From the NCBI RefSeq assembly GCF_009862785.1, contig NZ_WWHU01000001.1, positions 930,001 through 994,000 of the forward strand: DNA of 64,000 bases. Reading direction: 5' to 3'. Positions 1-8,421 of the stretch are shown here, in pieces. This stretch comes from Gordonia sp. SID5947 (GTDB taxonomy: Bacteria; Actinomycetota; Actinomycetes; Mycobacteriales; Mycobacteriaceae). A program made the translations under genes and the position numbers. Each line of letters starts with the position of its first letter. Positions within the stretch are counted from its first letter, which is position 1. The notes beneath the pieces were generated by a model. The model ran no database searches and was not told where the DNA came from. It saw nothing but the letters and a program-made list of their open reading frames with translations.

Positions 1-1
1 A

Positions 2-1096
2 ATTGTCGTCGCCGGACTCGGCGACACCGGTGTACTCACGGCCATCCGCCTGGCCCGCCGTCACGACGTCGTCGGGATCTCGGTCAAACCCGGGCTCGTG
101 AGCGGGCAGGAAGTCGGCAGCCGTATCACCCGGCCGAACGAGTGGAGCCGGGATTACTGGATTCCGTTCGGCAAGTTCCGCGGTCTCGACGAAGTCCGTG
201 TCGTCCATGGCACCCTCACCGGACTCGACACGTCCGCACGAGTCGTGGACGTACGGCACGCCGATGGGATCGAGACCGGGGAGCGCTATGACGCGCTTGT
301 CATCTCGACCGGGGTCCGCAACGGATTCTGGCGCCGGCCGACGGTGCAATCGGCCGACGAGGTCGACGCCGACCTCGCGACCACGCACCAGCAGTTGTCG
401 GCGGCGGAGTCGGTCGCGGTGGTCGGTGGTGGTGCCGCCGCGGTCAGCGCCGCCGCCAATGTCGCGGGGGTCTGGCCGGCGAAGCAGGTCGATCTGTACT
501 TTCCAGGCGAACATGCACTCCCCCACCATCATCCACGTGTCTGGCATCGCATCCGCCGCCGACTCGACGAACTCGGGGTCGGCGTGCACCCCGGACACCG
601 AGCGGTGGTCCCCGGGGCAAGTGCCGTCGAACAGATAGCCGCCGGCGTGGTGAACTGGTCCACCGGTCAGCGGTCCGTGCACGCCGATGCGGTCATCTGG
701 GCGATCGGGGCGGTTCGGCCGAACACCGAATGGCTCCCGGATGACCTCCTCGACGAACGTGGGTTCGTTCGGGTCGCCGATGATCTTCGGGTCGCCGGGC
801 ACGGTGACGTCTTCGCGGTCGGAGACGTCGCGGCGACCGATCCGTTGCGCAATTCCGCACGCAACCGGGCCGACCGGCTGGTGGCGCACAACGTGGCGGC
901 CGCCCTTGTCGGGCAGTCGTTGCGGACGTATCGACCGCGGACGCGGCGCTGGGGATCGGTTCTCGGCGTGCAGCCCGACGGACTCGAGGTCTTCGCCCCG
1001 AACGGCCGCCCCTTCCGGTTCCCGGCGTGGTCGATCGATTCGATACTCCAACCGTGGATCGTGCGGCGCGGGATCTACCGCGGAATCCGCGACTGA
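2..1096 (+). CDS. FAD-dependent pyridine nucleotide-disulfide oxidoreductase (NDH-2/AIF-like), 5' truncated by window edge
   Basis: The reading frame is open from base 2, so the N-terminus lies outside the window. The first visible residues contain a Rossmann dinucleotide loop (GLGDTG), so little is missing. A second nucleotide-binding segment (VVGGGAAAVSAAANV) and the C-terminal FAD motif (GDVFAVGDVA) give the two-dinucleotide-domain layout of type II NADH dehydrogenase/AIF-like flavoproteins. No CxxC redox pair or membrane helix is visible. The substrate cannot be told from sequence. Its 3' end overlaps the convergent downstream gene by 22 bp. Confidence 0.8.
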   Translation: MVVAGLGDTGVLTAIRLARRHDVVGISVKPGLVSGQEVGSRITRPNEWSRDYWIPFGKFRGLDEVRVVHGTLTGLDTSARVVDVRHADGIETGERYDALVISTGVRNGFWRRPTVQSADEVDADLATTHQQLSAAESVAVVGGGAAAVSAAANVAGVWPAKQVDLYFPGEHALPHHHPRVWHRIRRRLDELGVGVHPGHRAVVPGASAVEQIAAGVVNWSTGQRSVHADAVIWAIGAVRPNTEWLPDDLLDERGFVRVADDLRVAGHGDVFAVGDVAATDPLRNSARNRADRLVAHNVAAALVGQSLRTYRPRTRRWGSVLGVQPDGLEVFAPNGRPFRFPAWSIDSILQPWIVRRGIYRGIRD

Positions 1097-2835
1097 TCCG
1101 CTGTCTGTAGCTGACGCAACGATTCCAGCCAGGTGTGCACCAGTGGCACGACGCTTGCTCCCTCCCCGCTGGCAGCAGCTACCCGCTTCATCGATCCCGC
1201 CCGGATGTCCCCGGCCGCGAACAAGCCCGGCTCACTGGTCGCGAGATTCGCCGGCGGCACGTCACCGTGCCAGCGGTCGCGTGACACGTCCCGGCCGGTC
1301 CTGACGAATCCGTCGTCATCGCGTTCGACATCGTCGGGCAACCAGTCGCAATGAGGCGACGCTCCCAGCAGCAGGAACAGACCGGCGGCCGCGCATCGCT
1401 GCTCGGATCGGGAGTTCCTGTCGCGCAGCGTGATCCATTCAAGACGTCCGGACCCGCCGCCGTCGACGACCTCGCTGGAGCCGCGCACCGTGATCCGCGG
1501 ATTGAAGGCGATCTCCCCGACGAGGTATTGCGACATCGTCGAGGTGAGATCGGGACGCCGGACCACGATCGTGACCGAGCGGGCATAGCGGGCCAGGTGG
1601 ATCGCGGCCTGGCCGGCCGAGTTGCCGCCACCGACGACGAACACGTCGTGGCCGTCCATCTCCCGGGCAGCGCTCATGGCCGCGCCGTAATGGACGCCGA
1701 GGCCGACGAGATCTTCGAGATCGGCGACACCGAGGCGGCGGTAAGCGACGCCGGTGCTGATCAGTACCGAACGGGCACAGACGTCGCCACCCTCGGTCCG
1801 CAGGCGGTAAGGGGCGGCGGAGTCCTCGACGACGAGACTCTCCACCGCCCACCCCGTGAAGAACCGCGCCCCGAAGCGGACGGCCTGGGTGCGGGCCCGC
1901 TGGGCGAGTCGCATACCCGAGATACCCCGAGGAAAGCCGAGGTAATTACGGATCATCGAGCTCGTGCCCGCCTGCCCGCCGATCGCCTCGGACTCGACGA
2001 CGACAGTACTCAGCCCTTCCGATGCCGCGTAGACGGCGGCCGCGAGGCCGGCCGGACCCGCGCCGACCACGGCGAGGTCGACGATGGTCTCGAGTTCGAT
2101 GTCGGACGGTCTGCCGTAGAGCATCTCCGCGACGTCACGTACCGAGTCCGGGGCGATGACACGGTCGGCGGCATCCCGCAGCGAATGGACGAGCGGGCCG
2201 GATGGCAGTGGTGACCCGCCGTCGAGCGCGTCGACGCGATCGGCCGACCAGAGCTCGACGGCGGTCCGCCCTGCGGAACTGTCCGGGGGATACGTCCGAT
2301 ACGGCATGCCCATCCGCTCCAGGAAATCCCGGATCGACATCGTGAGCGGTGTGAGCGCGGGACTGATGATGCGGAGTACCTCGACCTCGGGAGCCGCGAC
2401 GGTCGCGCCCCAGTCCGACAGCAGCTCCGTGATCGCATAATGGAATTCCTCGTCTCGCGGCCCACGCGGGATCAGGAGGAACGTGTCGAACTTGCCCTTC
2501 TGCAGGGCGGGCCGCAGCGACTCGCTGTCCTGGACGAATCGACTCCAGTGGATGCCGACGACTCGACGGGCCGTCGGCACGATGCTGCGGAAGGTCGCGA
2601 GCGCCTCGAGGAGGTTCATGTCGGAGAGTTCGGATTCGGTGACGATCAACGCCACCTGATGGCCCTCGTTGCGGAGTCGGCCGAGGAGGGCGATCGCCTC
2701 GATCGCCGAACTCGCGCAGGTGATGTCGTAGTCGCGCCGATATCGCTCGAACTCGGACATGAGAGTGTCGGCGTGCTCGTCGGACACCACGACGACGGCG
2801 GGGCGCGGCCCGGTTCGGGCGGGCGGAGTGGTCAT
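1075..2835 (-). CDS. Fused pseudo-receiver / thioredoxin-reductase-like FAD oxidoreductase
   Basis: The ATG at 2835 gives 586 residues; an upstream in-frame start would add nine unconvincing residues. Residues about 12-135 resemble a response-regulator receiver. About 150-250 is a linker with a glutaredoxin-like look. About 252-586 is a low-Mr thioredoxin-reductase fold with GAGPAG (258-263) for FAD, GGGNSAG (402-408) for NADPH and a terminal AAGDI motif. The CxxC pair of true thioredoxin reductases is replaced by HYGAAMSA (382-389). The expected phospho-Asp after strand 3 is Glu67 (VALIVTE). It therefore probably moves electrons from NADPH to an unknown acceptor, with a non-phosphorylated sensor domain. 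The architecture matches proteins annotated as fused response regulator/thioredoxin-disulfide reductase; the physiological role is unknown. Confidence 0.82.
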   Translation of the reverse strand: MTTPPARTGPRPAVVVVSDEHADTLMSEFERYRRDYDITCASSAIEAIALLGRLRNEGHQVALIVTESELSDMNLLEALATFRSIVPTARRVVGIHWSRFVQDSESLRPALQKGKFDTFLLIPRGPRDEEFHYAITELLSDWGATVAAPEVEVLRIISPALTPLTMSIRDFLERMGMPYRTYPPDSSAGRTAVELWSADRVDALDGGSPLPSGPLVHSLRDAADRVIAPDSVRDVAEMLYGRPSDIELETIVDLAVVGAGPAGLAAAVYAASEGLSTVVVESEAIGGQAGTSSMIRNYLGFPRGISGMRLAQRARTQAVRFGARFFTGWAVESLVVEDSAAPYRLRTEGGDVCARSVLISTGVAYRRLGVADLEDLVGLGVHYGAAMSAAREMDGHDVFVVGGGNSAGQAAIHLARYARSVTIVVRRPDLTSTMSQYLVGEIAFNPRITVRGSSEVVDGGGSGRLEWITLRDRNSRSEQRCAAAGLFLLLGASPHCDWLPDDVERDDDGFVRTGRDVSRDRWHGDVPPANLATSEPGLFAAGDIRAGSMKRVAAASGEGASVVPLVHTWLESLRQLQTADQSRIPR

Positions 2836-2888
2836 CCGTTCAGTCTGACAAACCAGAACCACATATGTCGCGATCGATCGCTCGGTGT

Positions 2889-3629
2889 CTACACCGTGTG
2901 GCCGGTGTCCGTCTCGATCACGACGGTCCGGGTGGCGAGAGCGGGATCACGGACGGTGAACAATCTGGTGCCCGGCTTTCGTCCGATCCGGACCTCGCTC
3001 GTCGACACGCCGAGATCGCCCAGCCGGCGGTGAGTGAGTTCGGCATCCTGAGAGCGCCATGCGACACCCCACAGCGAACAGGGTTGCGCGTCGCCGGTTG
3101 CCTGTGCGGAGCCCGTGACCACCTCCACCACGAGATCGGCTGCGCGGAAGAAGAGTTGGCGAGCGCCGTCACCGATCTCCCGGTCGAGTCGGAAGTCGAG
3201 GTCCAGGCAGGCCCCGAAGACCGCCAGCGCCCGGTCTCGCGAAGGCGCGGTGAAGACGAGATGATCGATGGCCGTGATGTCGCCGCCATTCACCTCCGGG
3301 CCGTGCATCTCCATAGCGCCGGTGTCTTCGGTGACGTGTACCGGTTCGGTGGGCGCAAGCCCTCGGCGCTGGAGAAGCCGTGCTGCCGATACGCGGTCGG
3401 CGACGCCGAAGGAGACACGATGTGAGCCGGACGGACTGTTCTCGTCGACGTCGCCGTCCTGCCCCTCCCCGACCGGCCCGTCGAACTGGTGCCACCGCAC
3501 GGATCCGTTGCGCACGGGCACGGGCGTCGCCGATGCCCTACCCAGCAGACGCGCATAACCACCGGCCGTGGCCACCGTGTCGGCGGTGGCGAGGTCGATC
3601 ATCGCGCCGGCCGGACAGAGCCGGCTCAT
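2889..3629 (-). CDS. VOC (glyoxalase/bleomycin-resistance fold) family protein
   Basis: The C-terminal half (about 118-245) starts with a typical VOC motif (AIDHLVFTAPSRDRALAVF) and ends in a beta-rich segment. A weaker N-terminal module precedes it, so two VOC repeats are likely. The family includes metal-dependent lyases, isomerases and dioxygenases, and the substrate is not predictable here. The ATG at 3629 overlaps the stop of the upstream 89-residue gene (ATGA), which is the reason for this start over an upstream in-frame candidate. The two genes are therefore probably translationally coupled. Confidence 0.7.
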   Translation of the reverse strand: MSRLCPAGAMIDLATADTVATAGGYARLLGRASATPVPVRNGSVRWHQFDGPVGEGQDGDVDENSPSGSHRVSFGVADRVSAARLLQRRGLAPTEPVHVTEDTGAMEMHGPEVNGGDITAIDHLVFTAPSRDRALAVFGACLDLDFRLDREIGDGARQLFFRAADLVVEVVTGSAQATGDAQPCSLWGVAWRSQDAELTHRRLGDLGVSTSEVRIGRKPGTRLFTVRDPALATRTVVIETDTGHTV

Positions 3630-3895
3630 CGCGGCGCTCTGCTCGTGATGTGCCATGCGCCACAGACACATTCGTACGTCCGGAGAGTGACGTCGGGTGG
3701 CACGCGATGGCGGATACGCGCAATGCTGTCACGCGCTGACATCTCAGCGACGAAAGCATCCTTCTCCGGGGTCGGGCAGGCCGGGGCAGACCGTCGGTCG
3801 ACACCGGTCGGTCGGCGTCGGCGCTCAGGTGACGCGGCGGTACGTGCCTCGATGTCCCGATAGAACGCATCGAGGTCATCGTCGGAGAAGGGCAC
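3626..3895 (-). CDS. Small hypothetical protein with a C-terminal CxC motif
   Basis: 89 residues with an acidic N-terminus (MPFSDDDLDAFYRDIEART), an Arg/Pro-rich middle and a C-terminal ECVCGAWH motif that could be half of a metal site. I do not recognise a named family. The GTG start at 3895 is supported by a TAAACT hexamer (3903-3908) exactly 7 nt upstream, the pattern of leaderless transcripts. Its stop overlaps the start of the VOC gene, so both probably form a two-gene operon. Confidence 0.55.
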   Translation of the reverse strand: MPFSDDDLDAFYRDIEARTAASPERRRRPTGVDRRSAPACPTPEKDAFVAEMSARDSIARIRHRVPPDVTLRTYECVCGAWHITSRAPR

Positions 3896-3929
3896 GACGT
3901 CCAGTTTAGTGCGTCGCGGCAGAGGCCCC

Positions 3930-4907
3930 CTACCGCGCGGCGGCGCCGGCCTGACGTCCGACCTTGTAGGCGGCTCCGGCGCCCTCGCGGCGTTTCATCG
4001 CCTGCACGGCGGCGTGGTGGCGGCGCGCGTGATAGGCGAGCGGAAAGTAGGTGAGCCGCTCGGGAAGGACCCGGTAGGACAGACGGATTGCCGCATGGAT
4101 CCGTTCGAGTTCACGCTGCTCGTCGTCACTCCACGACAAACCGAGAATTTCCCGTACCCGGGTGTCCATGACGCCGACAGTGGTCAGGTAGTTGAGCTTC
4201 TGGACCGGTACCGCAGCGACTCGAGCGACCGTGTTGGCCAGGCCGAGCAGGGCCGGCGGGACCGCCCCGTCGAGGTTCGGCGCCGCCTTCATCTGCGCGA
4301 TGAGGTCGAGGGCCACCGGATGTGCGATCAGGGTGTTCTCCACCATGTCGTCGTAGTAAGGGCCGAACGCCTCGATCGATTCGGGGTAGCCACGCATCGG
4401 CACCTGGACGATCTTCGCGATCCGCCGGTTGTCCCGGAAGACCTCGTCTCGTTCGGCCTCGGTGAACTCCCGGCCGAGGATCAGGGGCGCAGCACTGCAC
4501 GACGTCGGGAACGCGGTGGCGATGACCCACTGATAGGCCTCGGGGTTGAGCGCGCTGATGTGGTTACCGTCCGCATTCCGCATCTGCAGCGGTTGGTGCA
4601 TGCGCCGTAAGCGTTTGCCCTCTTCGATCGCCTCCGCACCGCCGTACACCCAACGTAGGACGGAATCGATGGACCGGATGGCACGCCCGAGGGGATCGGT
4701 CCGGAAGACCGAGTACTTCCCGACGATGTCGCCGATGGTCGGGTGCATTACCTGCATCACGAAGGCCGCACCGTTCACCGGGAGGAAGGTGAACCGCCCG
4801 GTCAGTTCTGCGGTGAGTGAGTCCGGCGGGACGAGCTCGATCTCGTCGTCGGGATGTGAGATCACCGCTTCGGCCGGCTCGATCGAGGACGGCTGTGTCA
4901 CTGTCAT
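3930..4907 (-). CDS. DUF2236 / MpaB-family (latex-clearing-like) oxygenase
   Basis: 325 residues. Conserved blocks fit the DUF2236 family: an HPTIGDIVGKYSVFRTDPLGR segment (about 55-75), an EEGKRLRRMHQPLQ helix (about 95-108) and His residues that usually bind haem b. Characterised members include the rubber-cleaving oxygenase Lcp and the mycophenolate oxygenase MpaB, but the substrate here is unknown. No signal peptide is seen. The start ATG follows a clear GGAGG ribosome site. It stands alone between the small-protein/VOC pair and the DUF3263 gene. Confidence 0.72.
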   Translation of the reverse strand: MTVTQPSSIEPAEAVISHPDDEIELVPPDSLTAELTGRFTFLPVNGAAFVMQVMHPTIGDIVGKYSVFRTDPLGRAIRSIDSVLRWVYGGAEAIEEGKRLRRMHQPLQMRNADGNHISALNPEAYQWVIATAFPTSCSAAPLILGREFTEAERDEVFRDNRRIAKIVQVPMRGYPESIEAFGPYYDDMVENTLIAHPVALDLIAQMKAAPNLDGAVPPALLGLANTVARVAAVPVQKLNYLTTVGVMDTRVREILGLSWSDDEQRELERIHAAIRLSYRVLPERLTYFPLAYHARRHHAAVQAMKRREGAGAAYKVGRQAGAAAR

Positions 4908-5022
4908 TTCGGACCTCCGCGCATTCTGACAGACGAATTCTGAGGACTGCTGTTGTCAGATTAGCGTGCGCGTGGCCCGCAGTCGAGGGGTTTGCGACTT
5001 TCAGCCGAGGTGGCCGCCTGCG

Positions 5023-5253
5023 TCAGCGGGCCATCCACAATCTGCGGCGGATCACGCTGCGCATCCTGCCGAGCTCCGAATGCGTCAGCGAGGCAGGCGG
5101 ATCCGACGCGACGATCCGGTCGACCTCACTGAAGAAATCACGATCGGTCAGGCCGAACCGCTCGGTGATCACCCGCGACGATCCACCGCCGAGTTGGTAC
5201 CAATCCGTTTCGAACGCCAGCATCTGCTGTTGCTTGCTGTCCATTGCCATCAC
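5023..5253 (-). CDS. DUF3263 domain protein
   Basis: 76 residues; the core (MLAFETDWYQLGGGSSRVI then FGLTDRDFFSEVDRIV and a basic C-terminus ending RMRSVIRRRLWMAR) matches the small actinobacterial DUF3263 family. The layout resembles a short sigma-like helix-turn-helix, but no function is established. GTG at 5253 and ATG at 5250 or 5244 are all possible starts. The 201 bases between it and the cyclase hold no recognisable gene. Confidence 0.65.
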   Translation of the reverse strand: MMAMDSKQQQMLAFETDWYQLGGGSSRVITERFGLTDRDFFSEVDRIVASDPPASLTHSELGRMRSVIRRRLWMAR

Positions 5254-5454
5254 GCCCCGCGAATCGTCATCCGGACACGGTCACTCGCGGCGAACCACGC
5301 CGCCGACTGGACGCGGCCGCCCACCTGGGATGACCCCATTGTGCGCCGCGTCACGACCAGTGTCACCAGCTGAGCGGACGCTGACGTGACGGGCGGGCGA
5401 ACTGACCTCGACCGCGGGGTGACGAGCGTGATGTGCCGCCCGTGACGACCGGAT

Positions 5455-6303
5455 TCAGTGTCGAGCCGGGTCTGTGCGGCCGGCTCCGGGGTCGTAACGG
5501 GGCACCACGGCGAAGACCTCGAGGTCGCGAGGCACGCCCTTCGCCTTGAACCTGCGTCTGCGCCGGTGGTATCTCGCGGCGTCCGCGACGACGAGTGTCG
5601 CGTCGCTGACCAACAGTTCGCCCGGCCCCGCGGCATCGGCCACCCGAGCCGCGATGTTGACGTCCACGCCCAGGAAGTCGTCGCCCACCGCGCGCGGGGT
5701 CCCGGTGTGCAATCCCGCACGTAACTGAGGACGATAGCCGTCGATGGTCAGTGCGCTGACGGCGCAGATCGCCTCGTAGGCCGCCTCGATGGCTTCGGTG
5801 CCGTCGAGGAAGACCGCCATCGTCCCGTCGCCGAGTTGCTTGACCACACTGCCCGCGCGGGCGGTGACCACCGATTCGGTCACGTCGTTCACCTGGGCGA
5901 GCAATCGCAGGACCTGGTCGTCGCCTGCGTCGAGGGCCCACGTCGAGAAGCCCACCAGATCGGTGAAGAGGATCGTGGCCGATACCGGGTTGTCGTCTCG
6001 GTTGAGGCGACGCGAGACGAGCGCCTGCCACACCTGCACCGCGCCGAGTCCGAGCTCCCGAACCACACTCGGGCGGTCCGGACGGGACTCGCCGATGAGG
6101 CGGGCCACCCGGTCTGACGTGCGGGTTCCATGCAGAGCGCCGCGGGTGTCGGGGATGAGGCCGCGCGCCGCCCGGGCGGCGCGCACGGCGCCGGCGTTCG
6201 CGTCGGACCTCGCCAGAGCGTCGGCGGCGCGCCGGGTCGGGCGCGCGGGACGAACGTCTCGGTCCTCCCCCGGTCCCACCGCGTCTCCGTCCATGCCGGT
6301 CAC
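5455..6303 (-). CDS. Class III adenylate cyclase, cytosolic
   Basis: 282 residues. The catalytic domain spans about 105-270, after a charged N-terminal region with no membrane helix. All key residues are present: metal-binding Asp115 (ILFTDLVGFS) and Asp159 (KQLGDGT), transition-state Asn216 and Arg220 (DVNIAAR), and the adenine-specifying pair Lys155 and Asp214. It should make cAMP from ATP as a homodimer. The input signal is unknown; the N-terminus may be regulatory. GTG at 6303 is preferred over ATG 6294 because TAGACT (6311-6316) lies 7 nt upstream, suggesting leaderless translation. Confidence 0.85.
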   Translation of the reverse strand: MTGMDGDAVGPGEDRDVRPARPTRRAADALARSDANAGAVRAARAARGLIPDTRGALHGTRTSDRVARLIGESRPDRPSVVRELGLGAVQVWQALVSRRLNRDDNPVSATILFTDLVGFSTWALDAGDDQVLRLLAQVNDVTESVVTARAGSVVKQLGDGTMAVFLDGTEAIEAAYEAICAVSALTIDGYRPQLRAGLHTGTPRAVGDDFLGVDVNIAARVADAAGPGELLVSDATLVVADAARYHRRRRRFKAKGVPRDLEVFAVVPRYDPGAGRTDPARH

Positions 6304-6343
6304 GAGCGTCAGTCTAACCAGGTGTCACGTGGCCACGGCCCGC

Positions 6344-7489
6344 TCACGCCGTGACCCGGTACGCCCGTCGCTCCTTGCGGCGCCGGTCTCGACGGTTGGC
6401 TGCGATGCTGCTGGCCAGCGATGCACCGATGAACGCCACACCCACCAGGCCGGTGATCACTTCGTTGATGTGGATGTGCACGCTGAGCAGCAGGATCACC
6501 GCCAGGGCGCCGATCGCCCAGTGTGCGCCGTGCTCGAGGTAGCGGTACTGACCCAGAGTGCCCTGACGAACGAGATAGATGGTGATGGAGCGGACGAACA
6601 TGGCACCGATGAAACCCAGTCCGAGGGCGATGATGATGGGATCGGGCGTGATGGCGAATGCGCCGATCACGCCGTCGAACGAGAACGACGCGTCGAGTAC
6701 CTCGAGGTAGAGGAACATGAAGAAGCCCGCCTTGCCGACGGCGACTGTCACCGCTTGCGGTCGACGAGCCGAACCGGCCTCGGCCATCGTCGCCTCCGCC
6801 GATGGCAGGTGATCCCCACTGCCCGGCTGTTCGCTCTGGAACAGCGAACTCAGGCCGTCGACCAAGATGTAGGTGATCATGCCCAGCAACCCGGAGATGA
6901 GCACGGTGGCCCGGCCGTCGTCGGGCACGAGGTACTCACCGACCACGACGAGTGTGATCGCCGCGAGCACGATCGCCAGCTGATCGAGCCGGCCCAGCCG
7001 GCCCAGCGGCTTCTCCAGCCAGGACAGCCACGTGACCTCACGGTTGCTGAGTACGAAGTTCAGGAACAGCAGGAGCAGGAACATGCCGCCGAAGGCCGCG
7101 ATCTGCGGATGCGCCTCCATCAGGATGGTCTCGTAGCTGGGGCTGCCATCCGGGAAATACCCCGCGTCGCCGGCCGGCGGGTTCATCGCCAGTCGCAGCG
7201 CCTCGACGGGAGCGAGGCCGCCGGTGATCCACACGATCGCCAGCGGGAACAGCAGCCGCATCCCGAAGACGGCGATGATCACTCCGACGGTCAGGAACAT
7301 CCGCTGCCAGAACAAGCTCATCCGCTCGAGCACGGTCGCGTTGATGACGGCGTTGTCGAACGACAGCGAGACCTCGAGGATGCCGAGAATCGCGCACAGG
7401 GCAAGGCCGGTCCACCCCTGGTACAGGAATGCCACCAGCAGTGCGGCGATGGTGACGACCGCGGACAGCCCGAAGACGCGCAGGATCAC
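6344..7489 (-). CDS. TerC-like DUF475 integral membrane protein
   Basis: 381 residues with about eight to nine hydrophobic helices. The acidic transmembrane motifs SLSFDNAVINA (near 41) and SFSFDGVIGAF (near 257) are hallmarks of the TerC superfamily, where the acidic residues are thought to handle divalent metal. DUF475 members are annotated as tellurium-resistance-related; a manganese or other metal export role is inference from TerC relatives. The GTG start overlaps the stop of the upstream Cys-rich protein gene (GTGA), so the two are coupled. Confidence 0.8.
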   Translation of the reverse strand: MILRVFGLSAVVTIAALLVAFLYQGWTGLALCAILGILEVSLSFDNAVINATVLERMSLFWQRMFLTVGVIIAVFGMRLLFPLAIVWITGGLAPVEALRLAMNPPAGDAGYFPDGSPSYETILMEAHPQIAAFGGMFLLLLFLNFVLSNREVTWLSWLEKPLGRLGRLDQLAIVLAAITLVVVGEYLVPDDGRATVLISGLLGMITYILVDGLSSLFQSEQPGSGDHLPSAEATMAEAGSARRPQAVTVAVGKAGFFMFLYLEVLDASFSFDGVIGAFAITPDPIIIALGLGFIGAMFVRSITIYLVRQGTLGQYRYLEHGAHWAIGALAVILLLSVHIHINEVITGLVGVAFIGASLASSIAANRRDRRRKERRAYRVTA

Positions 7490-7818
7490 CGAAGGCGCTC
7501 GGCTTCACGTGCGAGTGACAGCAGGTCGTCACCGAGTGAGTTCAGGGTGGCCACATCGGCCCTCTCCGAGACCGCGGTGACCAGGTCCTCGGCGGCGCAC
7601 CGGAGCGCGAACAGCCGGTCGCCGAAGGCGTCCGCCTCGGCGGCCGTCAGGATCACCGCGTCGACGGGAATAGAAGTGCCCTGCGTGAGCGCTCTTTGTT
7701 CATAGGCTCGTTGTCGGCAGGACTGCTTGCAGTACTTCCGGCGTCGGCCGTGATCCGAGTCGATCATGCTGCGGCCACACCATGCGCACGAGTACGGGCG
7801 TCGGCGGGGGTCGTCCAC
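7486..7818 (-). CDS. Small protein with CxxC...CxxxC zinc-ribbon-like motif (Rv2049c-position)
   Basis: 110 residues from a GTG at 7818. The N-terminus holds four Cys in a compact motif (YSCAWCGRSM and YCKQSCRQRAYEQR), consistent with a zinc ribbon; the rest is an acidic helical tail. The reading frame continues upstream, but that extension runs into the rbpA promoter. TACGGT (7825-7830) exactly 6 nt before the GTG supports a leaderless start. In M. tuberculosis a short gene of unknown function (Rv2049c) occupies the same place next to rbpA. Coupling to the TerC-like gene suggests a shared process. Confidence 0.65.
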   Translation of the reverse strand: MDDPRRRPYSCAWCGRSMIDSDHGRRRKYCKQSCRQRAYEQRALTQGTSIPVDAVILTAAEADAFGDRLFALRCAAEDLVTAVSERADVATLNSLGDDLLSLAREAERLR

Positions 7819-7887
7819 GCTATGACCGTACCCGGGGACCCGGGGCAACGCCGCCCGTGGCTCGCCCGTCGAGTCCAGGTGGACGCG

Positions 7888-7893
7888 TAGAAT
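7888..7893 (+). promoter_or_regulatory. Candidate -10 element for rbpA
   Basis: TAGAAT lies in the divergent intergenic region, about 100 nt before the rbpA ATG, which has its own ribosome site. No convincing -35 is visible, so this is tentative. Confidence 0.3.
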
Positions 7894-7996
7894 GAATATG
7901 TTCAGTGCCGAGGTGCCGCCGCGCTCCCGGTGCCCGTGACCGATGGGCCCGCCTGTCCGTGCCGGCGCCCGACGAAATGTTTGAGAGGAATTGTCC

Positions 7997-8341
7997 ATGG
8001 CAGATCGAGTACTTCGGGGTAGCCGCCTCGGTGCGGTGAGCTACGAGACCGATCGCGATCACGACCTCGCACCACGACGTATCGTCCAGTACCGCACCGA
8101 CAACGGCGAGATCTTCGACGTGCCGTTCGCCGACGACGCCGAGGTGCCGTCGAAGTGGCCGTGCAAGAACGGCATGGAGGGCACCATCCTCGAGGGCGCC
8201 GAGCCCGAGGAGAAGAAGACCAAGCCGCCGCGTACACACTGGGACATGCTCCTCGAACGCCGCTCCGAGGAGGAGCTCGAGGTACTGCTCAACGAGCGGC
8301 TCGACCTGCTCAAGCAGAGGCGCAAGGGCGTCACGAACTGA
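7997..8341 (+). CDS. rbpA: RNA polymerase-binding protein RbpA
   Basis: 114 residues, close to the 111 of M. tuberculosis RbpA. It shows the N-terminal tail (MADRVLRGSRLG), the core barrel around IVQYRTDNGEIFDVPFA, and the C-terminal sigma-interaction helix (HWDMLLERRSEEELEVLLNE). RbpA binds group 1/2 sigma factors and stabilises the open complex. The ATG at 7997 follows GAGAGGA at 7983-7989; a TTG at 7991 is less likely. It is flanked by the Rv2049c-like gene and ppm1, as in mycobacteria, and followed by a hairpin terminator. Confidence 0.96.
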   Translation: MADRVLRGSRLGAVSYETDRDHDLAPRRIVQYRTDNGEIFDVPFADDAEVPSKWPCKNGMEGTILEGAEPEEKKTKPPRTHWDMLLERRSEEELEVLLNERLDLLKQRRKGVTN

Positions 8342-8354
8342 TTTCCGTCGCACA

Positions 8355-8385
8355 CGGCCGGATGAGACCTCGTCTCGTCCGGCCG
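8355..8385. terminator. Hairpin between convergent rbpA and ppm1
   Basis: Two 14-base arms (8355-8368 and 8372-8385) pair around a 3-base loop with a single T-G wobble. It begins 14 nt after the rbpA stop and about 40 nt after the ppm1 stop, so it can act in both directions. A short pyrimidine stretch follows on the plus strand. Confidence 0.65.
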
Positions 8386-8421
8386 TTCGTCGTCTGAGCC
8401 GAGGTGGGCGACCGCCCGACG

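Noticed and set aside
5789..7705. Long plus-strand open frame (638 residues) opposite the cyclase and TerC-like genes
   Set aside because: Composition is Arg/His/Asp-rich with no motif; it is a high-GC shadow of two well-supported minus-strand genes.
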